From Gaetbulibacter saemankumensis DSM 17032 (GTDB lineage: Bacteria > Bacteroidota > Bacteroidia > Flavobacteriales > Flavobacteriaceae), in contig NZ_AUDV01000005.1 in NCBI RefSeq assembly GCF_000425645.1, positions 124,001-188,000 on the forward strand: a DNA stretch of 64,000 nt, given 5' to 3'. This document shows positions 1 through 6,791 of this stretch, in pieces; position 1 is the stretch's first letter; each line of letters opens with the position of its first letter. The notes under the pieces were generated by a model. That model was not told the DNA's origin. It made no database searches and saw nothing but the letters and a program-made list of their open reading frames with translations. A program made the translations under genes and the position numbers.

Positions 1-72
1 ATCCTTAAAATAAGGTTTCTCAAATTCTTCTTTTAAATGTGGCTTCCAACTTGGATGTAGATCTAATTTCAT
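1..72 (-). CDS. ung: Uracil-DNA glycosylase, N-terminal part (cut by window edge)
   Basis: The reverse strand gives 24 codons from an ATG at 72, running off the window. The peptide starts MKLDLHPSWKPHL and continues into EEFEKPYFKD. This is the usual N-terminus of family 1 uracil-DNA glycosylases, where a conserved PSW.. stretch is followed by F.KPYF. The enzyme removes uracil from DNA at the start of base excision repair. The catalytic Asp and His lie outside the window, so only the family can be named. It diverges from the carrier gene at 155 with 82 bases between them. Confidence 0.8.
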   Translation of the reverse strand, partial: MKLDLHPSWKPHLKEEFEKPYFKD

Positions 73-154
73 GATGCGAATTTAAAAACGAATAAAGCAA
101 TATGCTACTTTTATTGCCGAAAAAGAAATAAATTGCGGGCGTAAAAATTTTTGT

Positions 155-1648
155 ATGCGAAAAATAAAATTCCCAACAGCACAAACCGTCTTATTAATTA
201 TTGCAGGATTAGTGGCCATGTTAACTTGGATTGTGCCTTCTGGAAAATTCAATTCTTTAACTTATAATAAAAACACTCATGAATTTACAGCTATTTATTC
301 AGAAAAGTCTGTAAATCTCCCTGCTAGTCAGCATACATTAGATAGCCTTAACATAAAAATTCCACTAGAGAAATTTACAAATGGAGATATATGGAAACCT
401 ATAAGTATCCCAAATTCATATAAAACAGTAGCATCTACACCGCAAGGTATTATTGCGTTAATTCAATCACCCATAAAAGGAATTATCGAAGCCTCTGATA
501 TTATATTTTTAGTGTTATTTATAGGTGGCCTTATTGGTATAATGAATTATACAGGCGCCTTTGATGCCGGGATATCTTGGTTAGCTAGCAATTTACAAGG
601 AAAGGAGTTTCTCTTAATTATTTTAGTAACCATATTAATCGCTGCTGGAGGTACCACTTTTGGATTGGCTGAAGAAACCATTGCTTTCTACCCTATTTTA
701 ATTCCCATATTTTTAGCGGCAAAATATGATGCCATGGTAGCACTAGCTTGTATTTACTTAGGATCTTCCATCGGCACCATGTGTTCAACGACAAATCCCT
801 TTAGTACTATTATAGCTTCAGATGCTTCTGGGATAAACTGGACCACCGGCATTGCAGGTCGCCTGATTACACTTGGTCTTGGCACCTTAATCTGCATCTT
901 TTACATTATTTGGTATGCACAACGAGTAAAAAAAGACCCAAGTAAATCAGTTATATTTCATCAAAAAGAGGCTATTGAAAACATGTTTAATTCAAACACA
1001 AATAAAGCCATTGGTTTAAATAATAAATATAGACTCATCTTGTTAATTTTTGCAATGTGTTTTATTACCATGATTTTTGGAGTTTCGCGCTTAGATTGGT
1101 GGTTTTTAGAAATGACTGTTGTATTTTTTGTTGGATCCATTCTAATTGGTCTTATAGCTAGAATTAATGAACAAACGTTTGTAGATGTCTTTGTAAAGGG
1201 AGCAAGTGAATTATTAGGTGTTGCTCTAATTATTGGAATTGCAAGAGGGATAACAGTTTTAATGAATGATGGTCAGATAAGTGATACCATGCTATATTAC
1301 GCTAGTAATGCTACCGAAGGTATGAATAAAGGCCTGTTTATAAACACCATGCTTTATATTTTTGGCGGACTATCCTTCTTTATTCCTTCTTCATCTGGAA
1401 TGGCTGTGTTAACCATGCCAATCATGTCACCATTAGCCGATGGTGTTGGTATAGGGCGTGAACTTATTGTAAATGCCTATCAATATGGTATGGGTTTATT
1501 TGCTTTTATAAACCCTACAGGTTTAATTCTCGCTTCTTTAGCTATAGTGAAAGTTGGCTATGATAAATGGTTGAAATTTGTAATGCCACTTGTTATTATA
1601 CTGGTGATATTCATTACAATTGTTCTAACGGCTTCTGTGTATTTGTAA
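155..1648 (+). CDS. YfcC-family (DcuC-like) membrane carrier
   Basis: This 497-residue polytopic inner-membrane protein belongs to the YfcC/DcuC-type carriers, which take up or exchange C4-dicarboxylates, amino acids or basic amino acids. The N-terminal helix reads TVLLIIAGLVAMLTWIVPSG; the WIVPSG ending is typical of YfcC proteins. A loop of about 60 residues follows, then about ten more hydrophobic segments. The conserved GGTTFGLAEETIAFYPIL block and the SSIGTMCSTTNPFSTIIAS half-loop are present, as is the matching C-terminal PSSSGMAVLTMPIMSPL half-loop. Length fits the family. The substrate cannot be read from sequence. The gene stands alone, and its stop is two bases from the convergent holA stop. 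Confidence 0.85.
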   Translation: MRKIKFPTAQTVLLIIAGLVAMLTWIVPSGKFNSLTYNKNTHEFTAIYSEKSVNLPASQHTLDSLNIKIPLEKFTNGDIWKPISIPNSYKTVASTPQGIIALIQSPIKGIIEASDIIFLVLFIGGLIGIMNYTGAFDAGISWLASNLQGKEFLLIILVTILIAAGGTTFGLAEETIAFYPILIPIFLAAKYDAMVALACIYLGSSIGTMCSTTNPFSTIIASDASGINWTTGIAGRLITLGLGTLICIFYIIWYAQRVKKDPSKSVIFHQKEAIENMFNSNTNKAIGLNNKYRLILLIFAMCFITMIFGVSRLDWWFLEMTVVFFVGSILIGLIARINEQTFVDVFVKGASELLGVALIIGIARGITVLMNDGQISDTMLYYASNATEGMNKGLFINTMLYIFGGLSFFIPSSSGMAVLTMPIMSPLADGVGIGRELIVNAYQYGMGLFAFINPTGLILASLAIVKVGYDKWLKFVMPLVIILVIFITIVLTASVYL

Positions 1649-1650
1649 AA

Positions 1651-2655
1651 TTAGTTCAATATTTTAACTAAAAGTTCCTTAAGTAAATCACCTTGAGAAA
1701 CATTGTTAGCCCCAACACCCTTACTTTTTACATCAAAGTCTCTTAAGGTTGCGACTGCTAAACTAACTTTTTTCATAGGATAATTTCTAGCGGCAGTAAC
1801 ATATTCGCTCACGAAATATGGATTCACTTTTAAAGCCGAAGCTACATTTCTTGGAGATTTATCACTTAAGCCATGATAATTTAACAACTGAATAAAGAAA
1901 TTAAAAAGCAACGATACAGTTACAACCATAGGATTATCCTTAGGGTTATCTGCAAAATAATTAATAATGCGATGTGCTTTCATTATATCTCGTTCTCCAA
2001 TCGCCTTACGTAACTCAAAATTATTAAAGTCCTTACTTATACCAATATTTTCCTCAATATCTTCAGGTGTAATTTTACTCCCTTCAGACAAAATAATTTT
2101 AAGCTTCTCAAGCTCATTATTAATTTTGCTTAAATCAGTACCAAGAAACTCCACAAGCATCTGAGCTGCCTTAGGCTCAATAGAATATTTTTTTGAAGCT
2201 AAAACACGACGAATCCAATCGGCTACTTGATTTTCATACAGTTTTTTACTTTCATAAATAACCGCCGATTTATTCAAGGTTTTATATAAAGCCTTGCGCT
2301 TATCGATGGTTTTGTATTTGTAATTCAAAACCAAGATAGTTGATGGCTGAGGATTTTTGGCATAGTCGACCAATTTCTCAATACTGCGAGATAAGTCTTG
2401 GGCCTCTTTTACAATAACTACCTGGTACTCTGCCATCATCGGGAATCGCTTCGCATTACTAACAATGTCTTCAATACTTACATCACGCCCATAAAGCACC
2501 ATTTGATTAAAACCACGATCCTCTTCCTTTAGTACCGTTTCCTCAATAAAATCGGAGATTTTATCAATATAATACGGCTCTTCCCCCATTAAAAAATAGA
2601 TAGGCTTTAAATTACGATTTTTAATATCTGTTACCAGTTGCTTTACTTCATCCAA
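1651..2655 (-). CDS. holA: DNA polymerase III subunit delta
   Basis: HolA is the clamp-loader subunit that opens the beta sliding clamp in the DnaX complex. The 334-residue protein has the family N-terminus (NLKPIYFLMGEEPYYID, with the degenerate nucleotide-binding fold), a middle region with GRDVSIEDIVSNAKRFPMM, and an all-helical C-terminal collar domain. Length is normal. No ATG is in frame near the 5' end, so the start is TTG at 2655-2653, giving MDEVKQLVTDIK. It is divergent from the HsdR-N-like gene across 62 bases that hold an inverted repeat, and convergent with the YfcC carrier. Identity is firm; only the start codon is inferred. Confidence 0.93.
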   Translation of the reverse strand: MDEVKQLVTDIKNRNLKPIYFLMGEEPYYIDKISDFIEETVLKEEDRGFNQMVLYGRDVSIEDIVSNAKRFPMMAEYQVVIVKEAQDLSRSIEKLVDYAKNPQPSTILVLNYKYKTIDKRKALYKTLNKSAVIYESKKLYENQVADWIRRVLASKKYSIEPKAAQMLVEFLGTDLSKINNELEKLKIILSEGSKITPEDIEENIGISKDFNNFELRKAIGERDIMKAHRIINYFADNPKDNPMVVTVSLLFNFFIQLLNYHGLSDKSPRNVASALKVNPYFVSEYVTAARNYPMKKVSLAVATLRDFDVKSKGVGANNVSQGDLLKELLVKILN

Positions 2656-2677
2656 AATTGAACCTTATATTTAATGG

Positions 2678-2709
2678 TACCAAACTAAATTAAGAATTAG
2701 AATTTGGTA
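2678..2709. promoter_or_regulatory. Inverted repeat in the holA / HsdR-N divergent promoter
   Basis: TACCAAA at 2678-2684 is repeated inverted as TTTGGTA at 2703-2709. AATT/TAG bases on the inner sides extend the symmetry imperfectly. Both arms carry TTTGG preceded by a TAG, close to the -7 box TAnnTTTG, one on each strand. The simplest reading is two back-to-back -7 elements firing outwards, with short leaders to TTG 2655 and ATG 2718. A shared operator is the alternative. Confidence 0.4.
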
Positions 2710-2717
2710 TTTTGTTA

Positions 2718-3200
2718 ATGTACACTAACTTTGAAAAATATAAATCTGTTCTATTGCAAACACTCAATTTCCCTAAGTTTTCGTTTCGATTCAAAAGTAG
2801 CGAAAATAAAATTTTTATATTTGATAATATCCGTAAAAAGTTTGTGGTTTTACAACCTGAAGAATGGGTTAGACAACATTGTATTCAATACTTAATAGAG
2901 TTTAAAGGATACCCTAAATCACACATAAATATTGAAAAAGAACTAATAATCAACGATTTAAAAAAACGCTACGATATTGTGGTCTTTAACCCTGACGGAA
3001 GTATAAAATTAATTGTAGAATGTAAAGCGCCATCTATTACAATAAATCAGGCTACATTCGATCAAATTGCGCAGTACAATAAAGTATTAAACGCAACATA
3101 TTTAATGGTTACAAACGGACTTAATCATTATTATTGTCAGATGGATTTCGAGAACGAGCGCTACGATTTTTTAAGAGATATTCCCAATTACGAGTCATGA
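2718..3200 (+). CDS. HsdR N-terminal-like nuclease-fold protein
   Basis: This 160-residue protein consists only of the domain found at the N-terminus of type I restriction HsdR subunits (HSDR_N_2 type). It shows the PD-(D/E)xK pattern: a conserved QPEEWVRQH helix, then KKRYDIVVFNPDG (acidic residue) and, after one strand, IVECKAP (the ExK). No helicase part and no hsdM or hsdS genes are nearby, so this is not a restriction system. Stand-alone versions are common next to holA in Flavobacteriia, and their role is unknown. ATG 2718 is preferred over the TTG two codons upstream. Its TGA overlaps the ATG of the glycosyltransferase gene (ATGA), so the two are co-translated. Confidence 0.75.
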   Translation: MYTNFEKYKSVLLQTLNFPKFSFRFKSSENKIFIFDNIRKKFVVLQPEEWVRQHCIQYLIEFKGYPKSHINIEKELIINDLKKRYDIVVFNPDGSIKLIVECKAPSITINQATFDQIAQYNKVLNATYLMVTNGLNHYYCQMDFENERYDFLRDIPNYES

Positions 3201-4186
3201 AACTAGCAGTTGTTATATTAAATTGGAATGGTAAAAAATTATTGGAACAATTTTTACCAGCGGTTATAAAACATTCCTCAGAAGCAAAAATCTATGTAGC
3301 CGACAATGCTTCAACTGATGATTCTGTTAATTTCATTATAGAAAATTTTACATCAGTAAACATTATTCAAAATAAGGAAAATGGAGGTTACGCTAAAGGT
3401 TATAACGATGCTTTAAAAAATATAGATGCGGATATTTTCTGCTTACTTAACAGTGATGTTGAAGTAACTCCCAACTGGTTAAAGCCGGTTATTAATGAGT
3501 TTCAAATTAATCCAGAAACGGTTATAATTCAGCCTAAAATATTAGATTTTAAAGCTAAAGACTATTTTGAATATGCTGGTGCCGCTGGTGGTTTTATAGA
3601 TAAATATGGCTACCCATATTGTCGTGGCCGCATTTTAGATACTGTTGAAAAGGATGAAGGTCAATACAATGACAATAGTGATATTTTCTGGGCCTCAGGA
3701 GCTTGTTTCTTTATAAAAAAAGAAGTTTTTCAAGAATTAAAAGGCTTCGACGAATATTTTTTTGCTCACATGGAAGAAATAGATCTATGTTGGCGCGCAA
3801 AAAATTTGGGGCATACTATTAAATATGTTGGAACTTCTACTGTTTATCATGTGGGTGGCGCTACATTAAAGTCTACAAATCCTAAAAAAACTTATTTAAA
3901 CTTTAGAAACAGCTTATATACTTTAACAAAGAATGCTTCAGGCCCCTTATTAATAACTGTTTTTGTACGCTTAATTTTAGATGGAATCGCTGGGGTTAAA
4001 TTTTTATTAGAATTAAAACCTCTTCATACATGGGCTATCTTAAAAGCTCACTTTTATTATTATATGCATTTAAAAGTATTATTAAGGCAGCGAAAAAACA
4101 ATTCCAAGAGGGTGAAATACTATCAAACCAATTCTATTGTATTCGATTATTTTTTTAAAAGAAAGAAAACTGTTTCTAAGCTTTAA
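3197..4186 (+). CDS. Glycosyltransferase family 2 (rhamnosyltransferase-like)
   Basis: This 329-residue GT-A fold enzyme transfers a sugar from a nucleotide donor at the inner membrane face. The start MKLAVVILNWNG is the classic GT2 entry (VVILNWNG). It is followed by VADNASTDDS, ENGGYAKGYN and LLNSDVEV, the last replacing the DxD metal site. A later block, WASGACFFIKKEVF and AHMEEIDLCWRAKNLG, contains the likely catalytic acidic residue and is typical of WbbL-like rhamnosyltransferases. A hydrophobic stretch near residues 255-280 may attach it to the membrane. The start at 3197 is set by the ATGA overlap and by homologous N-termini; the frame is open further upstream but not used. The acceptor is unknown. 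Confidence 0.88.
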   Translation: MKLAVVILNWNGKKLLEQFLPAVIKHSSEAKIYVADNASTDDSVNFIIENFTSVNIIQNKENGGYAKGYNDALKNIDADIFCLLNSDVEVTPNWLKPVINEFQINPETVIIQPKILDFKAKDYFEYAGAAGGFIDKYGYPYCRGRILDTVEKDEGQYNDNSDIFWASGACFFIKKEVFQELKGFDEYFFAHMEEIDLCWRAKNLGHTIKYVGTSTVYHVGGATLKSTNPKKTYLNFRNSLYTLTKNASGPLLITVFVRLILDGIAGVKFLLELKPLHTWAILKAHFYYYMHLKVLLRQRKNNSKRVKYYQTNSIVFDYFFKRKKTVSKL

Positions 4187-4211
4187 ATAGTTCAATAAAA
4201 TTTTGTTAACA

Positions 4212-4244
4212 TTGCTGTAAATCCCCTATTTTTATATACTTTTG
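4212..4244 (+). promoter_or_regulatory. Bacteroidota-type promoter of the OmpA-family gene
   Basis: A perfect -7 box TACTTTTG (TAnnTTTG) lies at 4237-4244. A TTG at 4212-4214, 22 bases upstream, serves as the -33 element. The expected transcript starts near 4250 and leaves a leader of about 30 bases before ATG 4280. This is the cleanest promoter in the window. Confidence 0.65.
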
Positions 4245-4279
4245 TAGGAGAACAAGAAAATTTAATCCAGAAAATAATT

Positions 4280-5116
4280 ATGAAAAAAATCTTATTACTT
4301 GGGATATCTGCAGCGGTATTACTAAGTTCATGTGTTTCTAAAAAACAATTTACAGATCTTGAGGAAAAGTATAACGAAAGCCAAGATTTATTAAACTCTG
4401 CAACAGTAAAATTAAACTCTTGCATTGAAGACCGTGCATCGGCATCTGCAAGAGCAACTGCATTAGAAGAACAAGTAGCTGATTTAAGAAAGTATAATGA
4501 CAATTTACAAGTGCTTTCTGCTAAAGGTGCTTCTAATATAGAAAAGACTTTAGAGAGTATGAAAGAGAAAGATTTAAAAATCTCTCGTCTTCAAGATGCT
4601 ATCACTAAAAAAGACAGTGTTACTTTAGCGCTTGTTACAAGTTTAAAACGCGAAGTTGGAATTAACGATCCAGACATTCAAGTAACTGTTGAAAAAGGTG
4701 TTGTTTACATTTCTATTGCTGATAAATTATTATTCTCTACAGCTAGCTACAATGTTACTTCAAAAGCAAAAGCAGTATTAGCTAAGGTTGCTAAAGTTGT
4801 AAATAGTAAACCAGATTTCGAATGTATGGTTGAAGGGCACACCGATAGCAGGTCTTATTCTAAAGGCGTGTTATTAGATAACTGGGATTTAAGTGTAAAA
4901 CGTGCAACTTCAGTTGTAAGAGAATTAGAGAAATTAGATGTTAACCCATCTCAATTGATTGCAGCTGGACGTAGTTCTTATGTTCCGTTAGTAGACAATG
5001 ACACGGCTGAAAACCAAGCAAGAAACAGACGTACACGTATTGTTATGTTACCAAAAATTGATCAATTCTACGAAATGATTGAAACTGAAATGAAAAATTT
5101 AGAAACAGGAAACTAA
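4280..5116 (+). CDS. OmpA-family peptidoglycan-associated lipoprotein
   Basis: This 278-residue envelope protein should tether the outer membrane to peptidoglycan. It starts with a lipoprotein signal ending in LLSSC (Cys18), followed by SKKQF. A region rich in heptads (about residues 25-120) should form a coiled coil. The C-terminal OmpA domain (about 145-265) carries VEGHTDS, the DLSVKRA segment with the peptidoglycan-binding Asp and Arg, and the final NRRTRIVMLPK. It is monocistronic, with its own strong promoter and a strong terminator, which suggests high expression. Related flavobacterial proteins have the same lipobox, coiled coil and OmpA order. Exact partner proteins are unknown. Confidence 0.9.
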   Translation: MKKILLLGISAAVLLSSCVSKKQFTDLEEKYNESQDLLNSATVKLNSCIEDRASASARATALEEQVADLRKYNDNLQVLSAKGASNIEKTLESMKEKDLKISRLQDAITKKDSVTLALVTSLKREVGINDPDIQVTVEKGVVYISIADKLLFSTASYNVTSKAKAVLAKVAKVVNSKPDFECMVEGHTDSRSYSKGVLLDNWDLSVKRATSVVRELEKLDVNPSQLIAAGRSSYVPLVDNDTAENQARNRRTRIVMLPKIDQFYEMIETEMKNLETGN

Positions 5117-5137
5117 TCTAGATTATCATTATAATAT

Positions 5138-5172
5138 AAAAAAAGCTCAACTAAAAAGTTGGGCTTTTTTAT
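5138..5172 (+). terminator. Rho-independent terminator after the OmpA-family gene
   Basis: A nine-pair stem, AGCTCAACT (5144-5152) with AGTTGGGCT (5157-5165), has one G-T pair and an AAAA loop. It is flanked by an A run before and T runs after. It lies 27 bases past the OmpA stop and could also work from the other strand for the YciO-like gene. Confidence 0.85.
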
Positions 5173-5198
5173 TTTTTTATTAAGAACTACTTTTTAAA

Positions 5199-5819
5199 CT
5201 ATAAAATATCTAAGGCACCCTTCCCTTCTCTAACAATTAAGGGTTCTTCCTCTGATAAATCTATTACTGTAGAAGGCGCATTATCGCCATACCCTCCATC
5301 GATTACCAAATCAACTATATTACCCCATTTTTCAAGTATTAATTCCGGATCTGTGGTATACTCTATTACTTCATCCTCATCCCGTATAGAAGTGGAAATA
5401 ATTGGATTTCCTAATTTTTTCACTATTTCACGGGCTATATTATTATTTGGCACACGTATACCCACCGTCTTTTTCCTTTTAAAAGGGTTTGGAAGCGATT
5501 TTGATCCAGGTAGAATAAACGTATAAGGACCAGGAAGTGCTCGCTTTAATATTTTAAAAGTTGTAGTATCTATTTGCTTTACATAATCACTTAAATTACT
5601 TAAATCATGACAAATAAATGAAAAATTCGATTTTTCCAATTTTACCTGCTTAATTTGAGCCACACGTTCAAGAGCCTTAATATTATTAATATCACAGCCC
5701 AAACCATAAACCGTATCGGTTGGATATATAATGAGTCCGCCTCGTTTTAGGATATTTACAACTTTGCTAATTTCCTTTGGATTTGGATTTTCTTCATAAA
5801 TACGTATAAACTCAGCCAT
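5199..5819 (-). CDS. YciO-like Sua5/YrdC family protein
   Basis: This 206-residue protein has the YrdC fold that makes threonylcarbamoyl-AMP for the t6A modification of tRNA. PTDTVYGLGCD, ALPGPYTFIL, KKTVGIRVP and APSTVID are conserved. However, the position of the TsaC SxN motif reads ISTSIRDED, and the KxR-P segment is replaced by KSNFSFICHDLSNLSDY. Both features, and the length, match YciO rather than TsaC or Sua5. It may be a weak or altered threonylcarbamoyl-AMP synthase, or have another nucleotide-linked role. tsaD is at 55 kb. ATG at 5819; an 18-base palindrome sits 15 bases upstream. Confidence 0.85.
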   Translation of the reverse strand: MAEFIRIYEENPNPKEISKVVNILKRGGLIIYPTDTVYGLGCDINNIKALERVAQIKQVKLEKSNFSFICHDLSNLSDYVKQIDTTTFKILKRALPGPYTFILPGSKSLPNPFKRKKTVGIRVPNNNIAREIVKKLGNPIISTSIRDEDEVIEYTTDPELILEKWGNIVDLVIDGGYGDNAPSTVIDLSEEEPLIVREGKGALDIL

Positions 5820-5833
5820 AATATTTTACTTGC

Positions 5834-5851
5834 TTTACTTTACAAAGTAAA
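5834..5851. repeat. 18-base palindrome between the YciO-like and esterase genes
   Basis: TTTACTTT (5834-5841) and AAAGTAAA (5844-5851) are perfect inverted arms separated by AC. The element is 15 bases upstream of the YciO-like ATG and 77 bases before the esterase ATG. Read on the minus strand it contains TACTTTG, one base short of a -7 box. It could be an operator, or a promoter that happens to be symmetrical. Confidence 0.5.
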
Positions 5852-5927
5852 TACTATTTTTTATATTTCGCCCAACTTAAACGAAATCAACTATAAACAA
5901 TTTTTTAACTAACCAACTCACCGTTTT

Positions 5928-6791
5928 ATGGCATTTATAAAAAAACTATTTTACAGCGTAACACTTACTATTCTTTTTTATAATTGCTCAAATATTGAAA
6001 AAATAGAAAAGACAGGAGAATTAGATTCGACAAAGTCCTACCAAGAATTAGATATAGCTTACGGTGATGATTCTAATCAAACTTTCGACCTCTATTTACC
6101 TGCCAACAGAAACACAGATACTAAAATTATAATACTCGTTCATGGTGGCGGATGGATAAGTGGTGATAAATCGGACATGAATATTTTAAAAGACTTAATT
6201 AGAACCGACTTCCCCAATATGGCCGTTGCTAATATAAATTACCGTTTAGCAGATGAAAATAACCCACCATATCCCATGCAAATACATGATATTTCATCGG
6301 TTATATCATATTTAAAGGAAAACAAATCCGTTTATAATATATCAGATAACATCTCATTTATAGGTACTAGTGCAGGCGCACATTTATCTTTATTATGGAG
6401 CTATGCTTTTGACACAGCTGAAAAAGTAAACATGGTTTGCAGTATTGTTGGTCCTACAAACTTTACGGATTCTGCCTATACCGAAAGTAACGATCCGGCT
6501 TTACAAGCATTATTACTCGTTTATGGACCAAGTCCTACTACTGACTTTCTAGTTGAAGTAAGTCCATATCATCAAGTAACCAACACTGCACCTCCAACAA
6601 TTCTATTTTATGGTGGACAAGACCCTTTAGTTCCTATCTCTCAAGGTACAGCAATGCGTGACAAACTTGAAAGCCTAAACGTAACTCATGAGTTTACTTT
6701 ATACCCAGATGCTGGTCATGGTTGGACAGGTTCGGATTTATTAGACACATGGGCGAAACTTAGAACTTTTATTTCAACCCATGCACAGTAA
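5928..6791 (+). CDS. Alpha/beta hydrolase (esterase) lipoprotein
   Basis: This 287-residue enzyme is of the acetyl-esterase / BD-FAE type and should hydrolyse short-chain esters outside the inner membrane. The N-terminus MAFIKKLFYSVTLTILFYNCS has a lipobox-like FYNC, so it is probably anchored through Cys20. HGGGW forms the oxyanion hole, GTSAG holds the nucleophile Ser, and the catalytic Asp (GGQDPLVP) and His (AGHGW) follow in the normal order, so all catalytic residues are present. The gene is alone on its strand, and its stop directly abuts the stop of the convergent uvrD. The natural substrate is unknown. Confidence 0.85.
   Translation: MAFIKKLFYSVTLTILFYNCSNIEKIEKTGELDSTKSYQELDIAYGDDSNQTFDLYLPANRNTDTKIIILVHGGGWISGDKSDMNILKDLIRTDFPNMAVANINYRLADENNPPYPMQIHDISSVISYLKENKSVYNISDNISFIGTSAGAHLSLLWSYAFDTAEKVNMVCSIVGPTNFTDSAYTESNDPALQALLLVYGPSPTTDFLVEVSPYHQVTNTAPPTILFYGGQDPLVPISQGTAMRDKLESLNVTHEFTLYPDAGHGWTGSDLLDTWAKLRTFISTHAQ

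Noticed and set aside
2718-3200. Type I restriction-modification system
   Set aside because: Only the HsdR N-terminal-like fold is present. No helicase domain, hsdM or hsdS anywhere nearby.
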